A stretch of 64,000 nt of DNA, from assembly GCA_022495005.1 (NCBI GenBank), contig JAGYXB010000456.1, forward strand, positions 868,001-932,000, given 5' to 3'. Each line of letters begins with the position of its first letter. The first letter of the stretch is position 1. The translations under genes and the position numbers were made by a program. The notes below the pieces were generated by a model. The model was not told the DNA's origin, searched no databases, and was given only the letters and a program-made list of their open reading frames with translations. The DNA is from Rhyacophila brunnea (lineage: Eukaryota; Arthropoda; Insecta; Trichoptera; Rhyacophilidae). This document shows, one piece after another, positions 1-12,300 of the stretch.

Positions 1-7
1 TATTTAC

Positions 8-350
8 CCTCGTCCTGCACCATAAGTAGGCTGATCCTGTCCCTCTCTTCCGCCTCCCGCCTTTTTCTCCACGCCGGCGTCTTCAGCTGGTATCCTTCAG
101 AGTTGTTCCCGTCTATGATGAAGTCGTTGGGCGTGCTGTTGAAGAAGTCTTTTGTCTGGTCTTCTGGCTGGTAGGCAAAGTCTTCATTCCGGTATGGGTC
201 ATCTTCAGTGTGATTCTCGTAAGGAGTGGATAAGTTCACTGTTGATAGACGGTCAGTTAACGACTGCGTGTTTTGGTCGGCTTCCATTTCGCGTTTCCTC
301 GTTTCAAGGATCTCATAGTGCATTTGGTGGAGAATGAAACGGTTCCAACT
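8..350 (-). CDS. PAN2: PAN2 exon 13 (last in window)
   Basis: Acceptor CTTTCAG at 351-352. Encodes [18 protein letters not shown] and then about 90 acidic and polar residues that look like an insect-specific expansion of this part of the pseudo-protease domain. A GTAAAT donor at bases 7-6 fits phase 1, so the exon probably ends at base 8; the alternative is that it runs off the edge. Confidence 0.88.
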
Positions 351-3300
351 CTGAAAGAAAAGCATTGAATAGCTGTTATCATGACGTTTGACAATTAATC
401 AGCTAAGTATATAAATAAAAATGGATTAATCATTCACTCTGATATTAATTTAAAATCAACAATATGCACTCTTATTGGGCCAAGTGAATAAACATAATTA
501 TTCTTTTTCCATATGTGATATTTTTTTAAGTAAATGTCAATAAACTACAATGTGAAGCATACCATTTAAAAAAGCGTAAATAGGTTCAAAAGTTATATAA
601 TTTTTAACTTCGTGATCGAAATTTGTTGATTTTCATTTAAAAATACCGGATGTTGGTGTAGGTACGTCGCGAAAATTCGCGGACCGTATAGTGTTAATAA
701 TTTGCTAGAATGCTTTGGTTTCGGTATAAATCGAACATGTTTCATATTTGAAATGGTCAATGAATATTTTAGTAAGTATATAGTTGATAAAACAATACCA
801 TCCATTCATAACAAATTCAAGTTTCAGGGCTGGTCATGACAATGTCTGCACATTTCGTAATTTATCAACATAATCAATCAATCGATTGATCGAGTAAATC
901 TTAAATTGTGTAGAAATACTTATTTTCGACAGATGAGGGCGATAACAGTGTGTGAAGTTTGTGTATGTTAGCAGCTAATTTATTTATTAGTCTTAATAAT
1001 GTATTTTCAAGATTCACTTTTATACATATAGCCCCTTCCCCTACTTTTTCTCAATAGAGTGGTTCTTCAGTGTCATTGGTTACATTATTACCTGTATAAG
1101 TGATCCCAGGTTAGTTTTCATCTTGGCCTCTGGATTCCTGTCACTCAATATGAGTCCTAGGGCAGAGGCTTCGGGAACAGTGCGGAATGCCCGCAGAAAA
1201 TTAGACGCCTGACACGGTGCCCCCGGCGTCGTATCTAACATCCTGAATAAAAACCCTGCAAAATTAAGAAACTTTTAGCTCCAATTTCTGTTTCATCGAC
1301 ATTGTCCATATTATTCTATCTAGAAACTCCAGAGAGCCATTGTTTCTTTGAAATGAGACAATTTGTCCAATCATATTAGGGTTTTACTTGGAAATAATTC
1401 CCCACATGGGGAGGCTTTATATATTATGCATAGTACTATTGTCCGACAACAAGAAATTGGCGATAACAGGGAGTCGCTGTAATTGCATGTAGAAGACTTC
1501 TAGTGATGTATCTGTCATGTCGGCAACTCGTGTTAGAGGCGTGTTTAAATAATGTATCAGCTCTCTTTTTAGATGCTAGGTACCACTTTTCTTATTCGCA
1601 ATAAGCCAAAAGGTTAATAACTCTAATATCACTTCAGGAAGCTTAAATTAAAATGATAAATTTGGGGGTGTTCCTCATTTGAAAACGGAAGTGTGATTAG
1701 GTGCACTGGAGGGGATCGTTAGTTCACAGTTTTAACACGTAGACAAGAAGTTCTTGTTTGACAGTAGTATCCAGTAATAATATACAAAAAAATCAATACT
1801 CGCAAATACTGTACTATGGCCACCATCTTATAAAATGGAAAGTGTTTCATGTTACTACTGGGCATATGTGCAGCCTTCTCTTTAGGGGAATTATTTCCTG
1901 ATAAGGGATGAATTAAAATGTTTTGAAAAACTGAATCATATAGAGTTCTTACCTAATTCACAACTCAAGCAAAATTCCTTTGTACATGTGTGCTTATATA
2001 ACGCTCTCTTCACAGGAAATATATAGTACAACACCTGCAAAAAACAAAATATTGTTTTAAATTACTTGTCCCTTATAGGTATGCTTACCATACGTCTCGG
2101 TTTCACACATTGGTCCCGGCGTCCCGGCCGGTTTGGAATTTTGTCCCGGCTGCTATTATTCGTATAAATGATTGCCAATAATAAATTGTCATGATTGGCC
2201 CTAGTTAGAAGACGCATTTTGTATGTATTACTAACGACACTTCAAACAGAAAAGAAGTAGGTAAAACTGGCTACTGTTGTTGTTAGACATTTTTTACCAT
2301 TGGAACTGCTAAAACTGCTGGATTTTTTGGGTCTTTTCACGGCGATTCATCGGAAATATTGACTGAAAACATAATTTCAGCATTGAGTCGTCATAAGATT
2401 GATAAAAAGATCATTGCATTTTGTGGTGACAATACAATTGTAACACGAATTTTGGAGGGGTACATAGAAGAAGACAAAATAACGTTTACAGCCGACTCAA
2501 ATAATAATAATATATATATATAATCATAATATCGTAGGCATTGGATGTGTAGCACATATTGTACACAATATACTTCAATCTACTGTGGATGGTCTGCCAA
2601 TCGAAATTGAAGCTGTTGTTGTGAAAATATATAAATATGTTCATAATATCTCCACGGTTCGTGAATAACTCAATTGGCCACTTCGGCATTACATACAACT
2701 TTTTTTATGAGTAGATTTAAAAAAACGATAAAGTGCTGAAAAAAGTTCATTCCAGCGAGAAGTACAATAAATAAATAGGTACATTTAAATTTCTGCTGCA
2801 GTAGAATTCTTCGTGTAATAAAAAAAACAATTTTTAGTGGTTAAATTTGTTTTTTGACCTATCTCCCGTTCATGTCTGGGTTTAGAGTTTCATAATTATG
2901 GTAAGCCTACTTATAGGCAATGTTCACTGTAAGGTATCCGCACACATGTTTTCATCCCCCGCACAGTCCTCACACAAAAATATTGTAAAAGTTTCCTTTG
3001 TCAGATTTTAGTTTTGCTCAAATGCACGAAACCATGGACAATTCTTCGACTCATCTCTCGGAAGGCGAAGATCATCTTAACTATGAAACGTTATACCATC
3101 ATATCGCTTCTCAGTACGGCTGCCAAATTTAAACACAACATAGTTGACCATATGAATACGTGTATTAATTAAGGCGCTAAGTACCAAAAACAAAAAACTG
3201 ACATTTTTATAGAAAAGTGTTCTACATACTAACGCCAAATAACTTCAACTATGGTCTAAGTGCCTCAAGCAAGTCAAAAAATACAGCAAAATATTTAAAC

Positions 3301-6300
3301 CTATCGACGTTGTAAGTCCGTTGGCCTGTTTTATTTATAATGGTGTAAATAGGACTACAGTGGTCAACCTAATTCAATATAAAAAGGCTGACGATGGTGT
3401 GTTGTCACTTGCGAGTTCTTAATACCTAAAATTATAGATGCTGCCGTGATTGCTTCACACTGTAAAACCACATTTTTCAAAAGGTCTGCTTCATGAAATT
3501 TTACTGCAATGACTCGGTATTTTGTAACTACAGGCAATACTACGTTTTGGTACTTAGAGCCTTAATTAATACACGTATTCATATGTTCTATTAAAATAAC
3601 TAAAAATAATTACCACTAACTTTATATTAAACAGAAAAACAATAAATTTCAGAAACACATGCTCGCAGATTTTAAATGAATGTAATCAGTCAAATCCATA
3701 TTTACCAGCTACGTTTACAAAAAATATTCTATCTTACTATAACACATAGTGCAGATATATAAGCGTACCGAATGCTTACTCACTCGCACTTATAGCTCAT
3801 TTTTATTCAGGCCTTGGTATAGATGTTTCTTTATAATCTTTAAAATTTGACATGAATATAATAGTAAAACGTGAATGTTTTACTGATATTATGAAAAAAC
3901 TTCAACTTACTTGTAGCATAGCATTGCAGTAGGAGTTAGGCAAGGTGGCTTCGAGGCCAGGGAATCCAGTTTTATTATAATGGTCAAAGTCGAATTCGTT
4001 ATTACCAGACTTTGAGTATCTCACTTCAACCTGGAAACAAAGAAAATACATTTGAAATATAGCACTAAGAGCCTCCGCACACACAGCCAACGAACGCGGC
4101 CACAGCTCGGCCACTAGTGGACACGTTCAGCTGCGGCCTAATTTTTCTATAGGTTTCAATGAACGCTCCCCACACTAGGCACTTGAGTGGATGCGTTCGG
4201 TCTACTAGTTGCGACAGACTCCGGTACTCACTGCTAGTGCTTGACGTTAGTGGTCGAGCACCTGCGCACACTAGGCAGAAACGCCAGCGATTCTCAGTCT
4301 ACATCCGAGAGTTGAAAGGCGAGTGCATGTGTCTTTGTTTTTGGCGGCGTTTTTTTCGTCTTCGTAAAATTACTGCTAGTAACAAAGAATCCATTTTCAC
4401 AAACGTCAGCCTTTGTCAATTGTTTTCAAATGAACTCAGATAGTGGCCGTCACTGGTAGCTTGACCCAGGCGTTTGTGGCCGACACTGGTAGACACCACT
4501 AGTGGCTCGACCCGACTGCTAGTGGTGGCCACTAGTGGCCGCGTTCAGTGGCTGTGTGTGCGGAGGCTGTAAAACCATGGCCATTTTCTACTATTGTTAG
4601 TGTGTTGTGCATGATAGTTTTTTACAGGATGATAATCCCGTTCTGATAATGGCAATCGGCCCGTTTACACGAAAAGAACCCCTCGTTATCAAACATCAGG
4701 CCTGATTTTTCTATTAGTCTCTATGTGCATGTTGAGGATAAAATGTAAATTATCTTCATATGTATTGCCCTAGGCGGGGAGAACGACCTTAGCGACTCCG
4801 CCCCTCTATTCTACGTTTCATAGTTTTTTAGGGACGTAGTTGAGGTCACCACTTTGGCAGTAGGTGAGGTGGATGAGCGATGAATTGAAGAACTGAAGTC
4901 TGAGGATGATGCGGTTTGTCAGGTACAGTTTACATAGGTACATACAGACAATATACAAGATAGCCCAAGGCAGAGTGATAGTTACACGATTGAGATACTT
5001 GAAGAGTGAGATAGTTTAGTCTTCGACGCGACAATACGCAGATGGGATTTGTTCCATCGTGATATCCCTTTTTATTAAACCAATCTCGATGGAAAATGCT
5101 TAGACTGAGTATCTCAGGTCTCGGTGAGAAAATACATTTTTAATATAATAAACATTAATAAATGTTGTATATGCACGTTACAATGCATAAAAGGCTATAT
5201 TTCTGTCGAAGGTTTGTGTTCAACATCTCGATATATACTAAATATATTTTTGTATGTATTAATATACCATACCTTTCGATATCTTTTGGGGATAGCAACA
5301 AATGCACTTCCATCTCCTTCTCCAGAACTTGAATTGTAACTGTTGTCTGCACTCTTTCCGTGACTTGGGCTTGACGGTTGCTCCAAAATATAAGGCATCT
5401 GAAGACAAAAATACAAATATATTATGTATATTGCAAATCCTTCGTTCCAATCCCAAAAAAATCATACTTTACCGCACCATCGACTCACGCGATTTACTAG
5501 ACGGGAAACGATTAGAATCCCTCAGTCCTTTATTGTACATCCTTATCTGAAGCTGACTTGAAAATACGACCAAATAAATCAAAAGTCAAGAGTAGTTATG
5601 CGCCAATAGTATGTCTGAATAACTTTTTTACTTCACACCACACTGGTGAATGGGATTTGTTCCGTGGCACACTAAATAAAAATGCTTTAAAAAAGGAAAT
5701 ATACCTAAATAATATGAATAAAGGAAATCATAGTGTAGGTAACAAAATTATTTAATATTTTATCAACATAATATATATGTTACGCCGAATGTGCGAAATT
5801 GACTACTACATGAAATGGGCAAAATTTTGCCTAAATCATGAAAAATGCAAGCCCGTTGCCTTATTCATGAATTAGACAAAATATCTGCCGAGTGCGTGAA
5901 TTCGACAGTAATTTTTCTGCCTAGTTCATGCATTGCACAAATTAGATAGTAGCGCTACGGTGGTGTTTTTTGCAACTAAACTAAATGTGTCAAATGCTCA
6001 TGCATTGGTCAAAAATTTACGTATATTATCTATGGTCAAAATATATGGTCGCGCTTCGGTGGTATTTTCTGCAACTAATCAAACTAACCAAATGTGTCAA
6101 ATGTCATTGATTATAATATAAAAATATACCAATCAATAACTAGGTACAATGACGTTCATATCCATTTACTATGCGCAAAAAAAATCTAGAACTATAATAA
6201 TATGATAACGGAAGAATTTTATTAAAAGGTATTTTCGCGATTTGATTCGTGTTGTGTATCAATCATGCAATGGTCGATTGTATGTTTGTGATAGTTTGTT

Positions 6301-9300
6301 GACACTTGTCTTGTTAGCTAACCTCAAAATGGACAGTTCAGCTCAATTCAGTTGAATTCATAATTACAAAACCTAACCTAACCTAATAATAATAATATTA
6401 TATTATGTCCAATTATTACTAATAAAACCATCCGTATTAAATTTACTTTTTCTACTGTCATGTTGACAGTTTAAGAATTCTATACCCTGGCGAATTCACG
6501 TACTCGGCAGATAATTTACCTAATTCACGAATAAGGCAACGGGCTTGACTATTACATGAATTAGCCAAAATTTTGCCCATTTCATGTAATACTCTATTTC
6601 GCACATTCGGCGTAATATATACATGGGTGGTAATGATTTTATTACTGAGAAGGATGCATTTGATTTTTAGAAAGAATTCTGTCAAAATGACGATCCAAAC
6701 GGCAACAGAGATTTAATTGCTGTAGTAGCTAATCGAGGATATTGACTCCAAAGCGATATCCAAAATGCTGACATCTCTAGGTCAGAAAATGAGACTTTGT
6801 GCACAGGGTCGTTTTTAGATATATTACCTCCTCTGTTAGTGTCAGGTGTGTACCATCGAATCTTGCGAATGGATTGATAACCCACTCGTACATTTGATAA
6901 TCAAGTGATGGAAAATACTCGGAAATTGATGCAGAAAGGAGTTCTAATGTCCTCTGCACTTCTGGCAAAATTTTAAAGAAAATTTAAATGAATAGGCGTC
7001 ATTTAAAATAAACAGTTTTGAGGCTTCTTCCTTTGCGCCACACCCTGAGACTTCTTGCAGCACACAGTTTGGCAGACACTGGTCTGTACAATACAACAAC
7101 TGCTTTGATACTCACAAAAATGAAAACAGTTCACAAGCAAGAATTTACCTGATTTCTACGAAAGGTGTGCGGATTGGGAGCATAACCGATGGGTCCCTGC
7201 ATTTTGATACTCCTCATGACCTCTGGATCGATGGGGCGAGGCATCCGATAGACCGCCTGAGTAAACTGCTCTGGCCATTCGGAGAGCCACCTGGCTCCTT
7301 GGCCGAGGGGGGGCAGGGGAATGGAGGAGGGGAGGAATGTCTCGTCCGTATAACTCACAAACGGAAATTCTTCCGGAGTGTCTGCAAATTCAGTCGCTCT
7401 GAAAGATATAAGCCAAAGTTTAAAAATGGATTAGCAAATTTAGTGGGTAATTATATAAAATGTTGACTAACTCCGAATTCAGTACAGGAAATCTTACACA
7501 CCACTATTTATTTATGAACCAAAAACAATACAGCACTACGAGAGAAGTCAAAAAATAGCTTTGATGACTCAACTATTCAGTAATACTTTCAATCATTAAA
7601 AATGTATGTTAGAGTGGCATGATTATAATAAGTGATTTTTTGAATAATGGCTAGATGGGTTACCTGGAAAAATTGTTATACGCTGGTTCAGTATTGAGCT
7701 CGGGAGAAAATAGGTGAAGATGTCCGCTTTGATCACCAAACCCAAATGCTTGGCTCGTTGATGAAATGTCAAATGATAAACATTCACAGTTTTGGGTGTT
7801 GACCTGAAAATAAAACAGATAAATTGGTCATTATCCTTGACTCTATAACTCTTGGACTTCACAAGTCTCATGGGTCATTATTTTCTATGTACTGTACGTG
7901 CCTATCAATTGAAGTCATCCTGGGATTTGAACTGATTTAAATCAGGTAACATCAAATTTATTTCAAATCTTGCTGAATACAAACAAGAACAGTAAAACCT
8001 TGTTAGTAAGAACACTGATAATTCGAAAATCGCCATAATAAGTCCCTTGAACATTATTTTCATATAAAACCATACCTTTAATTCAAATTTCGTAATTCGA
8101 AATGATTTCATAGTCCTGGCATATAAAAATATTCAATAAATCGTAATAAAGTACACTATTTCATGATCCAATCGTTGACAGACTTTTCTTAAAACATCAA
8201 CAATCATTTTATGACCCAATTCGGTAGGCACATCTATGATCGGAACGAAATTATTGAAAATCAAAAAGAAAAAAAATTTCAAAATTTTATTTTTCCTTCA
8301 TACATTTCGTAATTCGTAATTCGAAATTTTTTTTCGATTTTCGGTCCCATGGAATTCGTATTAATGAGGTTTTACTGTAGAAATATAGCTGTTTTTGACT
8401 GCGGTGCTTAGGAAATTTTTTTTATGCAATCCTATTGGATTGAAGTTTTCTACAATTCGACTTGAATTGTTTTGAATGACCATTTTTTGCGTAAGTAGAT
8501 AAATGATCTGTATTCAGCCAACTTGGAGTCATATGGAGGTCAAGGCTGTATTCTGCGAGGACCAAATGTCGTTTTTTCAACGCGTGCGTGCTACCTGTGC
8601 TCCTGTATGGCTGTGAGACATGGCATCTTACTAAGCTTCAAAAGTCTCGACTTTTGAGCTTTGAGAATCGATGTCTCCGACGACTCTTAAGGGAAGATTG
8701 GTACGACCGCGTTACAAACACTCGACTTCATGATTAGACACAGCAGCTCTCGGTGATTGAGGTAATCACGAAAAAACGTTTCAGGTGACTGGGACGTGTG
8801 CTCCGGATGCCACCAGAGAGTGCAACACTTCGCAACCTTGTGACACAGCCTCAGTGGTTCCGTCACCGTGGCCGGCCCTCCCTTACCCTCCAGTGGTGCC
8901 ACAAAAGTGATCTACGCACCGCAGGTCTGGCATGGCGGTAGAAGCAAAAGTTGGCGATAGACCGAGGGAAATGGCGCGAACTTGTGTTTGCCTTAAACCC
9001 ATATGCAATGCTGGGGAGTGACAGAGTGAAAGAAAAAGATAAATGAATTCGTCAAAATAAAATTATTATCCCGCAAAAGAAGACTACTACCTAAAAAGGA
9101 AGTGATTATTTTATATGTAAATTGTACAATATGATTTCCCGATCTTGATGAGTTTGATAATAATATGTTGGTCATTATTCAGTGAATTTAGGCGAACAAA
9201 AAAAAATGGTACCGCACACTTCTTTCTAGAAAATTTCTGTATGTGGAGGTTGGAAACATTTGTGTGGACAAATTTTTACAAGTCTACACACGCACATGTG

Positions 9301-12300
9301 CCACACTTAAGAGTAAACATTGCAATTGAGAAAGATTATAGTTACTTTTTGCTTGTATACTAAATTAATTTATTAAAAGATCATCAAAAGGCATTATTAA
9401 CCCTTAGACTGCGTATGGCATGTAAACATGCCATAGACTTTATCTCGTATTTTCGACCAAATTAGAAAGAGACAGCTGTAGATAATATACTTTAAAAATT
9501 AGTTCAAACCTTTAGGTAGACATATCAGGCAACAGATCATAAAAATGTCAAGTAAAACACAAGGAAATATATTTTTGAAAAGAACACTCGTTATTCAGTA
9601 ATTTGAATCGCGCGCCATTGCGAAGACGTGTGCACTCGACGCGTCACCAGGGTTATCAAAACAAAACATTGGTCATGGCATCGAAAAGCGTGCATCGATA
9701 ATATTTTTATTGACCTTTTAATTAATTATAACGATTACGTTAGTGTTATGTATTTTTTCTAAGTTATTTGTGATCTCGATAGAAACATTTTTACGATTTG
9801 TTTTTAGTGTTTTTGGTCATTATAAATATATGTGAAATAATTATTTCACCCGCCAAAATGTCACTACCACACAATATTACCGAAGAAATCATGCTGGATC
9901 CAGACTCTGATTTTGATATAAGTGAAGATGAATTCGACGTTGGCGAAGTCATTGAAAACGTAGACCACATGCAACCTGATGAAATTCCAAGTACTTCAAC
10001 CAATACATCTTCTGACAATCTAACTTCTTGGACATCCGGACCCTTTATTCCGGTCATACATGAGTTTGATGGCAATTCATCAGGTAATCAATCTTCTTTG
10101 ACAGAACACTGCACAGAACTTGATTTTTTTGAACATTTTTTAAATCAAGATATCATGAGTAAAATTGTCCTTGAGACAAATAAATTCTATCACACTGTAG
10201 TTAAAAAACGAGATTTAACTCAAAAATCTCGATTTCATAAATGGGTAGATACATCTATCGAAGAAATGTATTTATTTATTACTGTTACTATGTTGATGAC
10301 GAGAAATCGTCATCTTACCATACAAGAACATTGGTCAACAGACCCGGAACTTTACAGTTCCATTTTCGGAAAAACAATGACTCGAGACCGATATCAAATT
10401 TTACTCAGCATGCTGCATTTTTCTGATCCTGAAACTCAAATTCCCGATATTAAGTTACACAAAATCAAACTCTTGGTAGACCATACGCGAAATATTTTCA
10501 AACAGACAATGAAGCCTTTTGAAAATGTATGCATTGACGAAAGTATTATTGTTTTCAAAGGGCGTCTCATGTTTAAACAATATCTTCCCATGAAACGACA
10601 TAGGTTTGGTATAAAAATGTTCGTTTTAGTTGACGTATTGACTGGTTACGTATTAGATTTTATAATATACTGTGGAGAACAGACAGACTTGACTGACGAA
10701 TATGGTCTTGGAATTTCGGGGGCGGTTGTAACCACATTGCTCAAAGATTACGTAGGCAAAGGCCATAACCTTTGGGTAGATAATTGGTATACTAGCCCAG
10801 CTTTGTTCGAACACTTGCACAACACACGAACAAATGCATGTGGAACTGTTCGTAAAACGAGAAAAAATATGCCACAGTTCAAAAAATTGAAGAAAGGGCA
10901 ATCGGAATCACAACATCGCGGACCTTTATTGGCGTTGAAGTGGCATGATAAACGCGACATTCACATGCTCACAACTATACATGATGATGCTTTTGCGCCA
11001 ACGGGTAAAACCAATAGAAAGACAGGTGAACCTGTTAATAAACCCAAGTGTGTGATTGATTACAATAAGAATATGGGAGCCGTGGACAAAACAGACATGA
11101 TGTTAGCAAGCCTGAACTGCCTCAGAAAAAGCATTAAGTGGTACAAAAAAGTTGCTTTTCATATGTTTGATTTATATTTATTAAATTCCCATACGATGTT
11201 CAAAAGTGTTACAAAAAGAAAGATTAGTTTGGCGGACTTTCAATTAAATATTATTAAACAGTCACTAAGTAAATACAAACTGTCCAAGGAAGTGAATACA
11301 CAAACGCACGCACAACCATCCACGCGCACTACATCAAAAGACATTGCAAAACATATGCCGACTTTATTGAAAGGAACACACATTACTTCAAACATTTGCA
11401 GAAGATGCTATGTGTGCTATCATTCGACGAAAACCCCAAGGAAAAGGCGTATGTCGCGATACATGTGCTCCGAAGGTAACGTGACATTGTGCGTAGTTCC
11501 ATGTTTTGCGGCTTATCATGCACCTGGTATATTTTAGTTTGTGTTATTTATTTTAAAAACTGTTGCTTCTCAAGGAAAAATATTTTATCGACGCACAGCT
11601 CTCCAGTAAATTGGTATGTCTTTATCTTTGTTCATGTTTCCATTTTTTATATTTACATTATTATGTGTAATAATTTATAATTTTTATGTGCCACGAACTG
11701 TGTTAGCTCATTTTACATGGTCGTTTTTTGCCTGGCGACTTCTTTCGACAGGCCCTTTGTAAAGCCGACGGCGCCTCATAAAATATATTAGTATTTTAGC
11801 CTTGGGTAATTATTTTTATTGATTTATTCTCCAAAACATACTAATGTGTCATGATGACGAACATTATTTTATGACGACGAAAATAAATATAGCTTCACGA
11901 TTTGAAGGGGTAATAAAATTTGAGTTTACGACTTACAAGTGCGATAACGCCGATAACCCACTGATGATTGAACAAATGTGATTTTTTAGTCATAGACCGT
12001 AACTAACTCCGGCAGCAATGTACTCAGCCCTGTGCATTACAAATACAAGCGCGGCGAATTGCTCGGTAGTATGTGTTGAAACCGTGTATGTGAACACTAG
12101 ACGGCCGCCATATTGACCGCGCGGTCAAATCTTGGATATTTTTTAGCTTCTTGATTTTCTTCGATTTATTTTAGTGAGAATGTCACGAATATAACTTATT
12201 TCTTGGTGCATTTGGAATAACTGATATATAGTTCATCTAGTAATCTATTTTTTAATTTTAGAATCGATCTGTTTTAGCTGTAGTGACCGTTTTAACAGAT

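Larger units (their letters stand above)
5604..7081 (-). mobile_element. hAT element remnant, interrupted by a foldback element
   Basis: The right end reads GGCAGACACTG and the left end is decayed. Its sequence matches, segment by segment, a smaller copy at 46186-46752 that has clean ends (CAGTGTCTGT). Phrases such as GTTCCGTGGCACACTAAATA are shared. The transposase is antisense to the window strand. The foldback at 5780-6615 is inserted inside. It fills most of PAN2 intron 8. Confidence 0.7.

Noticed and set aside
5780..6615. LTR retrotransposon
   Set aside because: The ends are inverted, not direct, repeats, and there is no primer-binding site or coding region.
9798..9857. Earlier piggyBac transposase start
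   Set aside because: The frame is open here but begins with TTG, not ATG; the first ATG with good context is 9858.
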